From positions 89,871 to 153,870 of the forward strand of contig CAVZID010000037.1 of NCBI GenBank assembly GCA_963775245.1: a stretch of DNA of 64,000 nt, in the 5' to 3' direction. The translations under genes were made by a program, and so were the position numbers. This DNA is from CAVSWT01 sp963775245. Its GTDB lineage: Bacteria > Bacteroidota > Ignavibacteria > Ignavibacteriales > Ignavibacteriaceae. Within the stretch, counting starts at the first letter, position 1. The number at the start of each line of letters is the position of its first letter. The notes beneath the pieces are model-generated. The model had not been told where the DNA came from, made no database searches, and saw nothing but the letters and a program-made list of their open reading frames with translations. This document shows, piece after piece, positions 8,574 through 17,793 of this stretch.

Positions 8574-9629
8574 TCATTTAGCATTGTTAATTTTTAATTC
8601 TTCCTGAAGAGCTTTAACCTGCTCTTCAAGCAGCTTAATTTTTTCAGCATATTGAGGCAAGTTTCTAATGTGGGCTTCCTGCCGGAGCGCCACACTAAAT
8701 TCTTTTGCAGGTGAACCAAAATATTTTCCGGGTTTTGGAATACCTTTAGATACGCCAGATTGAGCAATTAAGATAACATTGTCTGCAACTTCAATGTGGC
8801 CAATCAAACCTGTCTGGCCAAGAAGAATACAATGAGCGCCAATTTTTGTGCTTCCCGAAATTCCGCATTGAGATGAAATAACAGTATCTTCGCCAACCTG
8901 AACATTGTGAGCAATCTGAACCAGATTATCTATTTTAACTCCACGCTTAATTACTGTTGAACCTAAAGCAGCTCTATCAACTGAAACATTTGAACCTAAT
9001 TCAACATCATCCTCTATTACTACATTTCCTATTTGAGGGATTTTATGGTAGACACCTTTTTCATCTGTAAAGAACCCAAAACCATCTGAGCCAATCACAG
9101 TATTTGGATGAATAATAACTCGCTTTCCTATTTTACATTCTTCTCTTACACTAACATTTTGAAATATTAAAGTGTCCTCTCCAATTTCTACATCATTAAG
9201 CAAAACAGTATTGTGAAAAAGTTTTACGTTGTTTCCTATCTTACAGCCTTCAGATATAACAACATTTTTTCCTATCGAAACATTTTTCCCGATTACTGCT
9301 GAAGGATGAATAAAAGCAGACTTATCTATTCCTTCTAATTTAAATTCGGGAGAGAAATATTTTATTACAACTTGGTAAAAAGCTTTTGAAGGATCATTAA
9401 CTTCAATATAGGAAATGTCGTCTCTTGTCTTATTGAAACCGGCCTTAACTAAAACAGCAGAGGCTTTTGTAGAAGTGAAATATTTTTGATATGAAGGAAG
9501 ATACAGAAAAGTAATATCGCCCGGCACAGCTTCTTCAATCTTGCCTGGTTTTATTATTTCTAAATTTTCATTTCCAAAAACTTTTCCACTTACAAAATCC
9601 GCAATGTCTTTTAATAAAATCTTCATCAA
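8574..9629 (-). CDS. lpxD: UDP-3-O-(3-hydroxyacyl)glucosamine N-acyltransferase
   Basis: Third enzyme of lipid A synthesis, adding the N-linked acyl chain. The 351 residues have an N-terminal uridine-binding domain (to about residue 100), then a long hexapeptide beta-helix (IHPSAVIGKNVSIGKNVVIS onward). The catalytic His lies in NLVQIAHNVQVG. The C-terminus (EEQVKALQEELKINNAK) is a short coiled coil. Two Met codons stand in tandem at the start. It is nine bases downstream of an ompH gene, the common skp-lpxD order. Confidence 0.94.
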   Translation of the reverse strand: MMKILLKDIADFVSGKVFGNENLEIIKPGKIEEAVPGDITFLYLPSYQKYFTSTKASAVLVKAGFNKTRDDISYIEVNDPSKAFYQVVIKYFSPEFKLEGIDKSAFIHPSAVIGKNVSIGKNVVISEGCKIGNNVKLFHNTVLLNDVEIGEDTLIFQNVSVREECKIGKRVIIHPNTVIGSDGFGFFTDEKGVYHKIPQIGNVVIEDDVELGSNVSVDRAALGSTVIKRGVKIDNLVQIAHNVQVGEDTVISSQCGISGSTKIGAHCILLGQTGLIGHIEVADNVILIAQSGVSKGIPKPGKYFGSPAKEFSVALRQEAHIRNLPQYAEKIKLLEEQVKALQEELKINNAK

Positions 9630-9638
9630 ATAATCTTA

Positions 9639-10154
9639 TTATAATTTTAATTTATCCATTACTTTTGGCGTAATATCATATTCGTCCTTAGCATAAAGCA
9701 GCATTACATCACCGCTTTTATCAAAAACAAAATCAAGATCTTCTTCTTTTGCAACTTCCTGGATGGCATTAAAAACTTTGTTCTGTACTGGTTTCATCAA
9801 TTCATCCTGCTTCTGGAAAACTTCGCCATTGGTTCCAAATTTTTTTTCCCGGTAATCAGTAACTGCCTGTTCAAGCTTAACAAGATCTGCTTCCGTTTCC
9901 GCCCTGGTTTGATCGGTCATGATAAGTTTTCTTTTATCATAATCGTCATACTTAGTTTTCCATTTACTTTCAAGATTGGATAATTCAGTCTGCCACTCCT
10001 GAACAAGTTCATTTAACTTTTGTTTTGCATCCTGTGCATCGGGTAGATTATCCATTATTGCATCGGAATCAACGTAACCAATTTTTAGCTGGGCAAAAGA
10101 AAACCCGCTAAATAATATCAAAAAAATAACGAGGGACAATATTATTTTTTTCAT
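9639..10154 (-). CDS. OmpH/Skp-family periplasmic chaperone (copy 1)
   Basis: A 171-residue exported protein: signal peptide MKKIILSLVIFLILFSGFSFAQ, then LKIGYVDSDAIMDNLPDAQ, the standard Skp N-terminal strand. A long charged coiled-coil region (about residues 40-125) forms the tentacles, and VFDKSGDVMLLYAKDEYDIT closes the body domain. Skp-type proteins hold unfolded outer-membrane proteins on the way to BamA. It is a paralogue of the gene just upstream and sits nine bases before lpxD. Confidence 0.88.
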   Translation of the reverse strand: MKKIILSLVIFLILFSGFSFAQLKIGYVDSDAIMDNLPDAQDAKQKLNELVQEWQTELSNLESKWKTKYDDYDKRKLIMTDQTRAETEADLVKLEQAVTDYREKKFGTNGEVFQKQDELMKPVQNKVFNAIQEVAKEEDLDFVFDKSGDVMLLYAKDEYDITPKVMDKLKL

Positions 10155-10222
10155 TTCATCTCCAATTATCTGTACTAAAACTTAAATAATTATATGGTAA
10201 AAAAAATCAATAATACCCTCAT

Positions 10223-10258
10223 AAAAAAATACGGTTCCCTCAAATTAATAAGAGAACC
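10223..10258 (-). terminator. Hairpin with T-run between the two ompH genes
   Basis: On the minus strand GGTTC..GAACC with CTC/GAG extension forms a stem that is followed by TATTTTTTT. It lies after the first-transcribed ompH gene and before the second, so it is probably an intrinsic or partial terminator lowering expression of ompH copy 1 and lpxD relative to bamA. Confidence 0.6.
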
Positions 10259-10284
10259 TATAAACAACTTTAAAACCTAAGTGT

Positions 10285-10812
10285 CTATTTGCCTCTGTTT
10301 AACTTATCAAGAACTTTATAAGTAATATCAAAAGCTGTGTCTGCGTATAATAAAATTATATCACCGCTTTTATCAAATACAAACTGCATCTTTTCTTCTT
10401 TAGCTACTTCCGCAATAGCTTTATAGATTTTTTTCTTTACAGGACTAAAAATCTCATCCTGCTTTTTATAAATCTCGCCTGTCTGCTGAGCAAATTTTTG
10501 TTTTTGGAAATCTCTTATGCTCTGTTCTTGCTGAATGATTGTCTGCTGTGCACTTAATTTTTTATCTTCAGGCATTGTGTTTTCTTGTTTCTTATAATCA
10601 TTCAATGCACCTTGATATGCTTGAGTCATACTGTCAAGCTGATTAGACCATTTATTGGTTAATGCATCAAGATCACCTTGAGCTTTAATTGCTTCTGGAA
10701 ATTGAGTTAAGATTACTTGAGAATCAACGTAACCTAATTTTTGTTGTGTCTGTGCTTGTAATAGAACGGCTGCAAATAAAAAAGCAGCAAGAACTAATAG
10801 ATATTTTTTCAC
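10285..10812 (-). CDS. OmpH/Skp-family periplasmic chaperone (copy 2)
   Basis: A 175-residue exported protein with a signal peptide (MKKYLLVLAAFLFAAVLLQAQ) followed by QKLGYVDSQVILTQFPEAIKAQ. The middle is rich in Gln and Lys and predicted coiled coil. The end, MQFVFDKSGDIILLYADTAFDITYKVLDKL, is nearly the same as in copy 1, so the two arose by tandem duplication. It lies 36 bases after bamA on the same strand, fitting a role as BamA client chaperone. Paired Skp genes next to bamA are common in Bacteroidota. Confidence 0.88.
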   Translation of the reverse strand: MKKYLLVLAAFLFAAVLLQAQTQQKLGYVDSQVILTQFPEAIKAQGDLDALTNKWSNQLDSMTQAYQGALNDYKKQENTMPEDKKLSAQQTIIQQEQSIRDFQKQKFAQQTGEIYKKQDEIFSPVKKKIYKAIAEVAKEEKMQFVFDKSGDIILLYADTAFDITYKVLDKLNRGK

Positions 10813-10848
10813 TATTATTACCTCTGTAATTTATTATTAAAGAAAATA

Positions 10849-13350
10849 TTAGAATCCTTTACCAAATTGAAAATGGAAAAGCCATGACGGTTTTTGTCCG
10901 TTGACGGCTTCTCTATCAAATCCATATCCTAAATCAAACCCAATTAATCCAATAGGGTTAATTAGTATTCTAGCACCTACACCAGCCGAGCGTCTTAAAT
11001 TAAAAATGTCCGAAGACTCGAAACTATCAAAAACATTACCGGCTTCTGCAAAAGTTAACAAATAAAGTGGAATAGGTTCAAGTGTAACTGCTAATCTTAA
11101 TTCTGTCGTGAATCTTGCCATAACTCTTCCACCGATCGCATTTCCAGCAGCATCCGTTGGGCCTATGCTGCGATCATCATATCCTCTTAATGGAGTTGTA
11201 GCTATAACTAATCCATTACCGCCCATAAAGTATTTTTCGTAAGGATTAATTCGCGTTTTTGTTGCTTCATCCAATTCTCTCAAATAACCAAGGAAAGACC
11301 CTGTATAAAGCACTAACCTGTTTGTATTAAATAAACTTTTATACCACTCGTTAGTAAAATCAATCTTAAAGTAATTAATGTCACCAGGCAGAAAAGGCCC
11401 GCCGGATATCTGTGCATCAAGTTCTACATTCGATCCTCTAGCTGGAAAAATAGGGTTATCAATATCTTTTCGTGCGATTGTTGCTCCAAGAGTGAATTGA
11501 TTAGTTTTACCTTCTGCGTAATAACCACCACCGTATAAAACATCGTTATGCTGATACCTGAAAAAACCCTGAACATTAAAGAAATCATCCGGCCACTTTA
11601 ACCTTCTTCCCAACCTTAATGTTCCACCATATTGACTTAAGTCATAATAATATTGCTGGCGTGTATCAAATACTTCTGCGCCTACTAAAGTAGGTGTATT
11701 CATAAACCAGGGTTCTGTAAAACCTAATGTAAAAGTTCTATAATAGTTTCCTACACCGAACTGCCAGTTAAAGCTTAAAATCTGTCCACCTCCTAAAGAG
11801 AAGGGTTTGGCAAGAGAAAAGTTTGAAAGAGTAACACCAATTGCACCGCTGAAGCCATAAGCCCCGCTGTAGCCAACAGAAGCATTTAAGTAATCGCTTG
11901 ATTTTTCTTCAACATTGAAAGTAACATCTACGGTGCTGTCGTTTGCTAAATTATAATTTAAACCTTCCGGGCCATACAATTTTTCTGCGTTAAAGTATTG
12001 AAGATTAGCTAACTGCTGAACACTTCTTAGCAGCAATGACCTATTAAAGTAATCTCCGGGAACTGTATACAATTCTCGTCTAATTACTTTATCCATTGTC
12101 TTTGAGTTTCCAATAATATTAACCTGCCCAATTTTAAATTGGTTTCTTTCTTCAACTCTTATATTTAAATCTATCGAATCATCATCAACTTTAGTTTCCG
12201 TAGTTTGTAAATTAAAAGTTAGATAACCGTTATTCTGATACAATTCAGAAACTGAAGACTGGCTCTCATTACCGTGAAGATTTTGCTCGAACTTTTTGTA
12301 GTTAAAAATATCACCTTTTTTAAAATCCAATCTCTCATCTAAAACTTTATCAGGGTAAACTGTATTACCATCCCAGGTAATATTTCTAACTTTATATTGA
12401 GGCCCTTCATAAACATTGATAATAATTTTAAGATCTTTTTTATCATTGGAATAAATTAAAGAGTCAGAAACGACTTCTGCATCTCTATATCCATGCTCTT
12501 CATAGAAATCTTTTAGTCCCTTTTTATCCTCTTCAAATTTTTCGGGATTAAATTTTGCGCTGCTCCAAAACTTCCACCATTTTGCTTCTTCAGTATTATC
12601 CAGTGCACCTCTTAAATCACCTTGATCAAATGCTTTGTTGCCTGTAAATTCAATTGTTCGAACTTTAACTTTATCACCCTCATCAATCTCAAACTTAACC
12701 AGGATTCTATCTTTTATTTTATTAATTAAATTACTATATGTAATATTATCGCGGTCATATTCGGTTGCGTACTCTTCGGTAGAATCAGCTTTGTTTTTCC
12801 AGGTAACATTTATGGCATCTTCTGTAGTATCTGCTGAACTGTAGACAAATTCTTTAATATTAATTACAGCATTCAAATATCCATCTTTTTCATACTCATT
12901 CATCATGCTGTTTTTTATAGTTTGAAGATCCTGGGGCTTTAAAATTTGTCCTCTAATTAAAGTAACTTTTTTCTCAATATCGTCATCACTTAAATCGTCA
13001 TTTCCTTCAGCCACATATTTTTCATAACGCGGATATTCTTTAACTTTTATCGTTATGAACATCCCATTTCCAACCTGCTTATCTTTTAAAATTTCAATAT
13101 CAGAAAAAATGTCCAGAACATATAACTGTTTAATAGCATTTAATGTTTGGTCGCCAGGAATTTTAATTTCGTCTCCAACTTTCAATCCACTGCTGGCAAT
13201 AATAGTATTAACATCAGCCGATTTATTTCCTTCAACAGAAATACCTAAAATTTTGTAAAGAGTGCTGTTTGTTTGTGAAAATGAAACTGTACTTAAAATC
13301 AAGAAAAGTATCAGTAATTTCATTACATTATTACGAAGAGTATTCACCAT
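10849..13350 (-). CDS. bamA: Outer membrane protein assembly factor BamA (Omp85)
   Basis: The 833-residue core of the barrel assembly machine. A signal peptide (LLILFLILSTVSFSQ) is followed by five POTRA-like domains up to about residue 450 (for example TIEFTGNKAFDQGDLRGAL and VNIIGNSKTMDKVIRRELYTVPGD). The C-terminal Omp85 barrel ends in FHFQFGKGF with the aromatic end expected of barrel proteins. GGNGLVIATTPLRGYDDRSIG contains the RGYD-type motif of the lid loop L6. The ATG lies three bases after the uppS stop; a second Met nine residues on is also possible. Intact. Confidence 0.94.
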   Translation of the reverse strand: MVNTLRNNVMKLLILFLILSTVSFSQTNSTLYKILGISVEGNKSADVNTIIASSGLKVGDEIKIPGDQTLNAIKQLYVLDIFSDIEILKDKQVGNGMFITIKVKEYPRYEKYVAEGNDDLSDDDIEKKVTLIRGQILKPQDLQTIKNSMMNEYEKDGYLNAVINIKEFVYSSADTTEDAINVTWKNKADSTEEYATEYDRDNITYSNLINKIKDRILVKFEIDEGDKVKVRTIEFTGNKAFDQGDLRGALDNTEEAKWWKFWSSAKFNPEKFEEDKKGLKDFYEEHGYRDAEVVSDSLIYSNDKKDLKIIINVYEGPQYKVRNITWDGNTVYPDKVLDERLDFKKGDIFNYKKFEQNLHGNESQSSVSELYQNNGYLTFNLQTTETKVDDDSIDLNIRVEERNQFKIGQVNIIGNSKTMDKVIRRELYTVPGDYFNRSLLLRSVQQLANLQYFNAEKLYGPEGLNYNLANDSTVDVTFNVEEKSSDYLNASVGYSGAYGFSGAIGVTLSNFSLAKPFSLGGGQILSFNWQFGVGNYYRTFTLGFTEPWFMNTPTLVGAEVFDTRQQYYYDLSQYGGTLRLGRRLKWPDDFFNVQGFFRYQHNDVLYGGGYYAEGKTNQFTLGATIARKDIDNPIFPARGSNVELDAQISGGPFLPGDINYFKIDFTNEWYKSLFNTNRLVLYTGSFLGYLRELDEATKTRINPYEKYFMGGNGLVIATTPLRGYDDRSIGPTDAAGNAIGGRVMARFTTELRLAVTLEPIPLYLLTFAEAGNVFDSFESSDIFNLRRSAGVGARILINPIGLIGFDLGYGFDREAVNGQKPSWLFHFQFGKGF

Positions 13351-13353
13351 TAT

Positions 13354-14139
13354 TTAAGCCTTTGTTTCCTTTTTAAGTTGCTCGCTCACTTTACCGAATC
13401 TCCGCTCACGTTTTTGAAAACTTCTAATCGCTACATACAAATTTTTTCTTCTGAAATCCGGCCATAGTTCATCTGTAATAAAAAACTCAGAGTAAGCAAT
13501 TTGCCAAAGAAGAAAGTTGCTTACTCTAAATTCACCGCTTGTTCTAATAACTAAATCCGGGTCGGGGATATTTTTAGTTGTAAGATGATTTGATATACAT
13601 TTTTCACTGATGTCATTAACTTTCAATTTACCTTCTTCTGTTTCTTCTGCAATTTTTTTAATCGCTTCCAAAAGCTCCCACCTGCCGCTGTAACTTAATG
13701 CCAAATTCAAATTCATGGTTTTATTATTCTTAGTTCTTTCTACAGCATCATTTAATTCTTTTTGAACTTCATTAGGAAGAGTTTGAACGTCCCCGATTGT
13801 AGTTAATTTAACATCATTCTCATCTAATTCATCCGATTCTTTTCTTAAGCTGCTTACCAGAAGCCTCATTAAAGTTGACACTTCATCTTTTGGCCTTTTC
13901 CAGTTTTCAGTCGAAAAGGTATATAAAGTTAAATGCTTAACACCAATTTGAGCACAAGCTTTTACAATATCTTTTACAGAATCAACACCTATTTTATGAC
14001 CTGCAGCCCTCGGAAGGCCTCTTTTGCGTGCCCATCTTCCGTTGCCATCCATTATAATCGCAATATGTACGGGAATTTCTCCAGATTTTTTCAGTTCCTG
14101 CTGGAGCTTTTCATCCGATTCCGAATGTACTTTTCCCAA
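13354..14139 (-). CDS. uppS: Isoprenyl (undecaprenyl) diphosphate synthase
   Basis: Makes the C55 lipid carrier for peptidoglycan and LPS sugars by adding isopentenyl units to farnesyl diphosphate. In the 261 residues HIAIIMDGNGRWARKRGLPRAAGH is the catalytic and phosphate-binding signature (Asp in MDGNGRWA), TLYTFSTENWKRP follows, and LVIRTSGEFRVSNFLLWQIAYSEF is the C-terminal block. The start is a TTG preceded by AGGA at seven bases; no better upstream ATG is visible. First gene of the uppS-bamA-ompH-ompH-lpxD unit. Confidence 0.94.
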   Translation of the reverse strand: MGKVHSESDEKLQQELKKSGEIPVHIAIIMDGNGRWARKRGLPRAAGHKIGVDSVKDIVKACAQIGVKHLTLYTFSTENWKRPKDEVSTLMRLLVSSLRKESDELDENDVKLTTIGDVQTLPNEVQKELNDAVERTKNNKTMNLNLALSYSGRWELLEAIKKIAEETEEGKLKVNDISEKCISNHLTTKNIPDPDLVIRTSGEFRVSNFLLWQIAYSEFFITDELWPDFRRKNLYVAIRSFQKRERRFGKVSEQLKKETKA

Positions 14140-14290
14140 ATTCTGTCCTAAAATTGATAAAGCGTGTAAAATTAACTGTCATACTATTTAATGTCAAGGT
14201 AAGTCCTCTACTGTAGAATTACTTAAAGACATAAATAATTTACAGCAAAAATTTATATAGGAAAATTAAATTAAGAAAGGTAAAAAAGAA

Positions 14291-14339
14291 GAAAAAAAAT
14301 GACACGGAATTGTTTTGCAATAAGCAAATCCGTGTCATT
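14291..14339 (-). terminator. Intrinsic terminator of the lexA operon
   Basis: AATGACACGGA (14298-14308) pairs perfectly with TCCGTGTCATT (14329-14339). On the minus strand the stem is followed by a run of T (TTTTTTTTCTTC). It lies 27 bases after the last gene of the lexA-WYL-hypothetical unit, so it ends that transcript and separates it from uppS. Confidence 0.8.
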
Positions 14340-14365
14340 TGTGTCTTATTTTCAATTATTTGTTT

Positions 14366-14794
14366 TTATGAAAATAATATTTTATCTCTATTTCCATGTC
14401 TGCGCACAGAAGGCATTGCTTTCTCCACTATCTGAAACAACTTGATATTCTTCTTTATATCATGCTCAAACAATTCTATTAGAGTTTTTGCATTCTTATA
14501 AAATTCAGATTCAACCCCTATAAAAAGCATAACTTTTTTATTTGTAAATTTTGTCTGCCTGGTAGCAAGAAATTTTATTTTATTTATCAAGTTGGGATCA
14601 TTTAAATCTTCTTCGGAAAGTGTTATTCCGATAGCATAATTCTTTTTATACCGTGCAATAATATCCACATCAAATTCGCCAACCTTCGCAGGTTCAGGTA
14701 AATAAGTTCCGTATTTACGGCTTACAGTTAAGTAGCCTTGTTTCCAAAATTCTTCCACTAATAAATCGATATATCTTCTTCTTATTGAATCCAT
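14366..14794 (-). CDS. Hypothetical protein, possible PD-(D/E)xK-like fold
   Basis: A 142-residue protein I cannot assign to a named family. The N-terminus (MDSIRRRYIDLLVEEFWKQGY) looks helical. The middle, GEFDVDIIARYKKNYAIGITLSEEDL, has the Asp-x-Asp then hydrophobic strand then Glu spacing often seen in restriction-endonuclease-like folds, but the usual Lys is not clearly placed. The C-terminal part alternates strands and helices (KKVMLFIGVESEFYKNAKTLIELFEHD). It is third in a unit with lexA and a WYL-domain gene, so it may be SOS-controlled. A nuclease role is only an inference. Confidence 0.65.
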   Translation of the reverse strand: MDSIRRRYIDLLVEEFWKQGYLTVSRKYGTYLPEPAKVGEFDVDIIARYKKNYAIGITLSEEDLNDPNLINKIKFLATRQTKFTNKKVMLFIGVESEFYKNAKTLIELFEHDIKKNIKLFQIVEKAMPSVRRHGNRDKILFS

Positions 14795-14812
14795 TTCTTC
14801 ACCGTCCTTTTC

Positions 14813-15061
14813 TCAGTTAACCAAAGATATAATCGGGATAACAGGAGAAAATCTATCTCTGCCCAATATCTTGATGTTAACTATTTTATCGAATTCAAAT
14901 TTCTTTACTTCGCTTGAATTCCTAACTTTACCATAAATAACTTTTTTACCGTTCTTTTCACGAGATATATAATAAGGGTCAATTGTTACTTCATCTAAGC
15001 TGTATAAAAATCTGATTGAATTTCTGCTGCTTATTGCCGAGGAAAAAATATCTGTTTTCAT
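14813..15061 (-). CDS. Stand-alone WYL-like domain protein
   Basis: An 82-residue protein covering only a WYL-type domain: AISSRNSIRFLYSLDEVTIDP (compare the family pattern of an N-terminal helix, then fRY and a P after the first strands), YYISREKNGKKVIYGKV, and a closing FEFDKIVNIKIL. WYL domains bind nucleic acid or nucleotide ligands and are usually fused to a helix-turn-helix; here no DNA-binding part is present. It lies 12 bases after lexA and 18 before a hypothetical gene, so it may modulate DNA-damage regulation. Assignment rests on pattern likeness. Confidence 0.6.
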   Translation of the reverse strand: MKTDIFSSAISSRNSIRFLYSLDEVTIDPYYISREKNGKKVIYGKVRNSSEVKKFEFDKIVNIKILGRDRFSPVIPIISLVN

Positions 15062-15073
15062 TATTTACTCCGT

Positions 15074-15718
15074 TTAATTAAATCTTCTAACTAGACCGAC
15101 AACCTTTCCCACGAGCTTGAAGTCTTTAGTCTTTTCAACTTCAATGGGTTTATACTTATCATTTTCAGGAATCAACAATATTTTATTATTTTTTTTCTGA
15201 AACACTTTTACAGTAACTTCATCATCAATCATCGCAACCACTGTCTGCCCGTTAAAAGCTTCTGCAGTGGGTGAAACTATTACAACATCACCCTCAAAAA
15301 TTCCAGCATTAATCATACTATCACCTTTGACTTTTAAGGCAAATGAATCCTGCGTTTTTTTGATGAAAGAAGAATCAACCACTATATTTCCTTCTATGTT
15401 TTCAATCGCTGTAATAGGTGTACCGGCAGCAACTCTACCGATGACCGGTATTTTTGTAAAGAGATCATTCCTTTCAAGAACAACTTCCTTATCAACAGTA
15501 TTGCTTTTAACAAAACTAATTGCACGACTGGAATTACTTTCAATATTCAAATAACCTTTTTTAACCAATGCATCCAGGTGACGCTTAACTCCAAATGTGG
15601 AAGAAATTCCAAACTGTTTTCCAATTTCACGAAGAGTAGGAGGAAAACCATTCTCTCCAGTATACTGCTGAATGAAATTAAGTATTTCTTCCTGGCGTTC
15701 TGTGGTTTGATTTTTCAT
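15074..15718 (-). CDS. lexA: LexA repressor
   Basis: The SOS master repressor, 214 residues. The N-terminal winged helix (residues 1-70) contains GFPPTLREIGKQFGISSTFGVKRHLDAL. The self-cleavage site is Ala98-Gly99 (GRVAAGTP), the nucleophile is Ser134 in KGDSMINAGI, and the general base is Lys171 in EVTVKVF. Two operators with the GAAC-N4-GTTC core lie immediately upstream, so it controls itself. It heads an operon with a WYL-domain gene and a hypothetical gene. Many Bacteroidetes lack LexA, so its presence fits an Ignavibacteria-like lineage. Confidence 0.96.
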   Translation of the reverse strand: MKNQTTERQEEILNFIQQYTGENGFPPTLREIGKQFGISSTFGVKRHLDALVKKGYLNIESNSSRAISFVKSNTVDKEVVLERNDLFTKIPVIGRVAAGTPITAIENIEGNIVVDSSFIKKTQDSFALKVKGDSMINAGIFEGDVVIVSPTAEAFNGQTVVAMIDDEVTVKVFQKKNNKILLIPENDKYKPIEVEKTKDFKLVGKVVGLVRRFN

Positions 15719-15738
15719 TTATTAATTTACTTTCAAAT

Positions 15739-15756
15739 AGTGGTCAAATGTTCACT
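15739..15756 (-). promoter_or_regulatory. LexA operator, proximal, degenerate
   Basis: AGTGGTCAAATGTTCACT matches the distal perfect operator at 15 of 18 positions, with one intact half (TGTTCACT). It lies 21 bases before the lexA start codon and 26 bases, centre to centre, from the distal site, about 2.5 helical turns. Confidence 0.75.
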
Positions 15757-15764
15757 ACAATTAT

Positions 15765-15782
15765 AGTGAACATATGTTCACT
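15765..15782 (-). promoter_or_regulatory. LexA operator, distal, perfect palindrome
   Basis: AGTGAACATATGTTCACT is a perfect 18-bp palindrome with the GAAC-N4-GTTC core known from Bacillus-type SOS boxes. Its place just upstream of lexA makes autoregulation the natural reading. Confidence 0.88.
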
Positions 15783-16112
15783 TGTCAAGAGAAAATTAAT
15801 TAATTTTTGTTATTCTGACTGGCGTTTGGTGGAAATCTCAGAAACGATTCATAAATCCTAACTTAATAAAAATTTGTGTAACTTATCCATTATTACTTTT
15901 TTAGAACTTATTGCAAAAGGGTATCACTCGGGTTATTTTAGCGAAAAAATAATTCCATAATCCTATTTAAGAAAACATTCATTTATAATTAATAATTATG
16001 GGTGTAATTAATTATAGATTTTATTTTCATCTCAAGTTCCGAGAATGTTAATAAAATATCTATTTTTATAGAACCCGCTTTGCTTTTTTAAAATTTATTT
16101 TGGATACAATTG

Positions 16113-16164
16113 CTAACAGAAAGGGCTACTTAATTGCCTGAAAACTTCCATATGTTTCTGTTAG
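16113..16164. other. Inverted repeat in the lexA / membrane-protein intergenic region
   Basis: CTAACAGAAA (16113-16122) pairs perfectly with TTTCTGTTAG (16155-16164) around a 32-base loop. No T-run follows on either strand. The 15783-16274 region otherwise holds no gene I can see; promoters for lexA and for the divergent membrane-protein gene should be here. Confidence 0.45.
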
Positions 16165-16274
16165 TATTGCACCCGGTTCAGATTTAAAAAAATTATCTTA
16201 TTTATTATGGATTTGTTTTAATTAATTTAAGTCAAAATTTATTAAATTAACCATAAATAGAGCTGTGATTTACT

Positions 16275-17017
16275 ATGGGTATTTTAAAAAAAAAGAAATG
16301 GAATAAAGAAGCCATAATAAAATCTGTTAATAAGAAAAGAGGTTTAATTCATGTCTGGTGGGAAATAACTCATACAGGAGAAAAGATTCAAATTTTTTTA
16401 TTGCTCACTAACATAATCATGGTATTTGCATTCATTTATTTTGGGGAACAACAAATTTCCAGAATTGATGAAAGTCTCATGTGGGCTGATTCATCTAATG
16501 TTTCAACTAAAAAAAGTCTTATGCTAGCCGAAGAAACAATGGAATTAGGTAACAGAGCTTATGTATCTGTATCTAACATTTCTCCTTTTAGTGATTCTGT
16601 TTATTATGATATTGTTCATAGGGGAAATACTCCAGCCCTCAACCTAGTTTCATATTCTTTATTAGTTATGGGAAAAAATATCGATTTATCTGCATGCAGA
16701 AATTATATTCAACAATTCATCAATCAGAAAAAGCAAAAAGACGAGACAGAGTCTTTAACCATTGGTGAAAGTAGAAAATTATGGACACATCTTATGTTAT
16801 ATAAAAATGGGCCTAAGTCATCAATAAACATTGTTCCTTATAATATTAGTAAAATGGATGTCTTTCCATTAATTAAAGGAGATTACAAATTTATTTTTTA
16901 GTAAAAGTAGAATATAGTGATTGGTTCAATAGAAAAGATACTACCTGGCTATCACAAAAATATAATTTTTCACTTAATAGTTATTTCCCTGTTACTAAAT
17001 ATAATTATATGAGATAA
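16275..17017 (+). pseudogene. Single-pass membrane protein, frameshifted near its C-terminus
   Basis: The intact part (208 residues, stop at 16901) has a basic N-terminus, one membrane segment (IFLLLTNIIMVFAFIYF, about residues 42-58) and an extracytoplasmic domain (RAYVSVSNISPFSDSVYYDIVHRGNTPA). After the stop in a T6 run the +1 frame continues without interruption as LVKVEYSDWFNRKDTTWLSQ to a TAA at 17017. Adding one T restores a protein of about 247 residues. So either a one-base deletion broke the gene or the base was lost in sequencing. Similar tails (YSDWFGRxxxT) occur in uncharacterised bacterial membrane proteins. Function unknown. Confidence 0.6.
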
Positions 17018-17350
17018 TATCATTCTTAAAAATCTCAAATTGATTCTCATCCATATTTTTACTTAATATAAGATTATTCGTAAATCACTCTAATATGTTA
17101 AGGGATTGCCGGATATTTTCACTCTAAGTTTAACTACTCCTCAAGAAAACTATTGTTTTATCAAACCTTTCACACAATTTTATTGCGCCATCAATAACAA
17201 AACGAATTTCTTAAATCAAAAAAAAGTTTGTATGCATATTTTTTTTAAATTAACCACAGCTAAAATTTTTGTAGCATTTAAATATTTTATAACTTAATTT
17301 TAATTGTTAATTAACAATAATTAATAACCGCTATTAACGGGGAGGATCAA

Positions 17351-17593
17351 ATGACATACGGTTCGCTTACAATTAAAACCAAACTAACTTTAAAGAATAT
17401 TGAAAAGATGGCCCCTGAATCACCTGGCGCTATAATTTTATATAATAAACATGGAATTATAAATAATTTAATTATAGCTGAAGAAAGTATTAAAAGTGAA
17501 TTATTAATGGCCTTCTCTAATAAAACCTCTTGTTATTTTACTTTCCGGGAAACCAATTTAAACTTAGACTTAAACAAGATTGTTTACATCTAG
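17351..17593 (+). CDS. Small hypothetical protein (80 residues)
   Basis: A strong GGGGAGG lies five bases before the ATG, which supports a real gene. The product is 80 residues. The pattern PGAIILYNKHGIINNLIIAE followed by a helix (SIKSELLMAF) and CYFTFRETN faintly recalls the start of a GIY-YIG domain (P-G-hydrophobic strand, N..G, strand, A, helix), but the Tyr pairs and the Arg are missing, so catalysis is unlikely and the likeness may be chance. The 17018-17350 stretch before it holds no gene I can support. Confidence 0.6.
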   Translation: MTYGSLTIKTKLTLKNIEKMAPESPGAIILYNKHGIINNLIIAEESIKSELLMAFSNKTSCYFTFRETNLNLDLNKIVYI

Positions 17594-17793
17594 TAATTAC
17601 CATTAAAATGAATTGGAAGAATTTTTAAATTCCATTTAATATTGTTAACTATTTAATAATTTGTCCGATAATGAGGTTATGGCTATTTGCTTACTTTTTA
17701 AATTTTAAAATAAAGCAAAGTTTGCTATATACTTGGAAATTAAGAGAAAATATCCTTTATCTAATAATGCTGAATTGACCAAGGAATGAAAAA

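Noticed and set aside
17106..17297. Possible 63-residue protein
   Set aside because: No ribosome site, AT-driven composition, no pattern of a real domain.
17351..17593. GIY-YIG nuclease
   Set aside because: Only the general strand-helix pattern fits; the paired Tyr, Arg and Glu needed for catalysis are missing.
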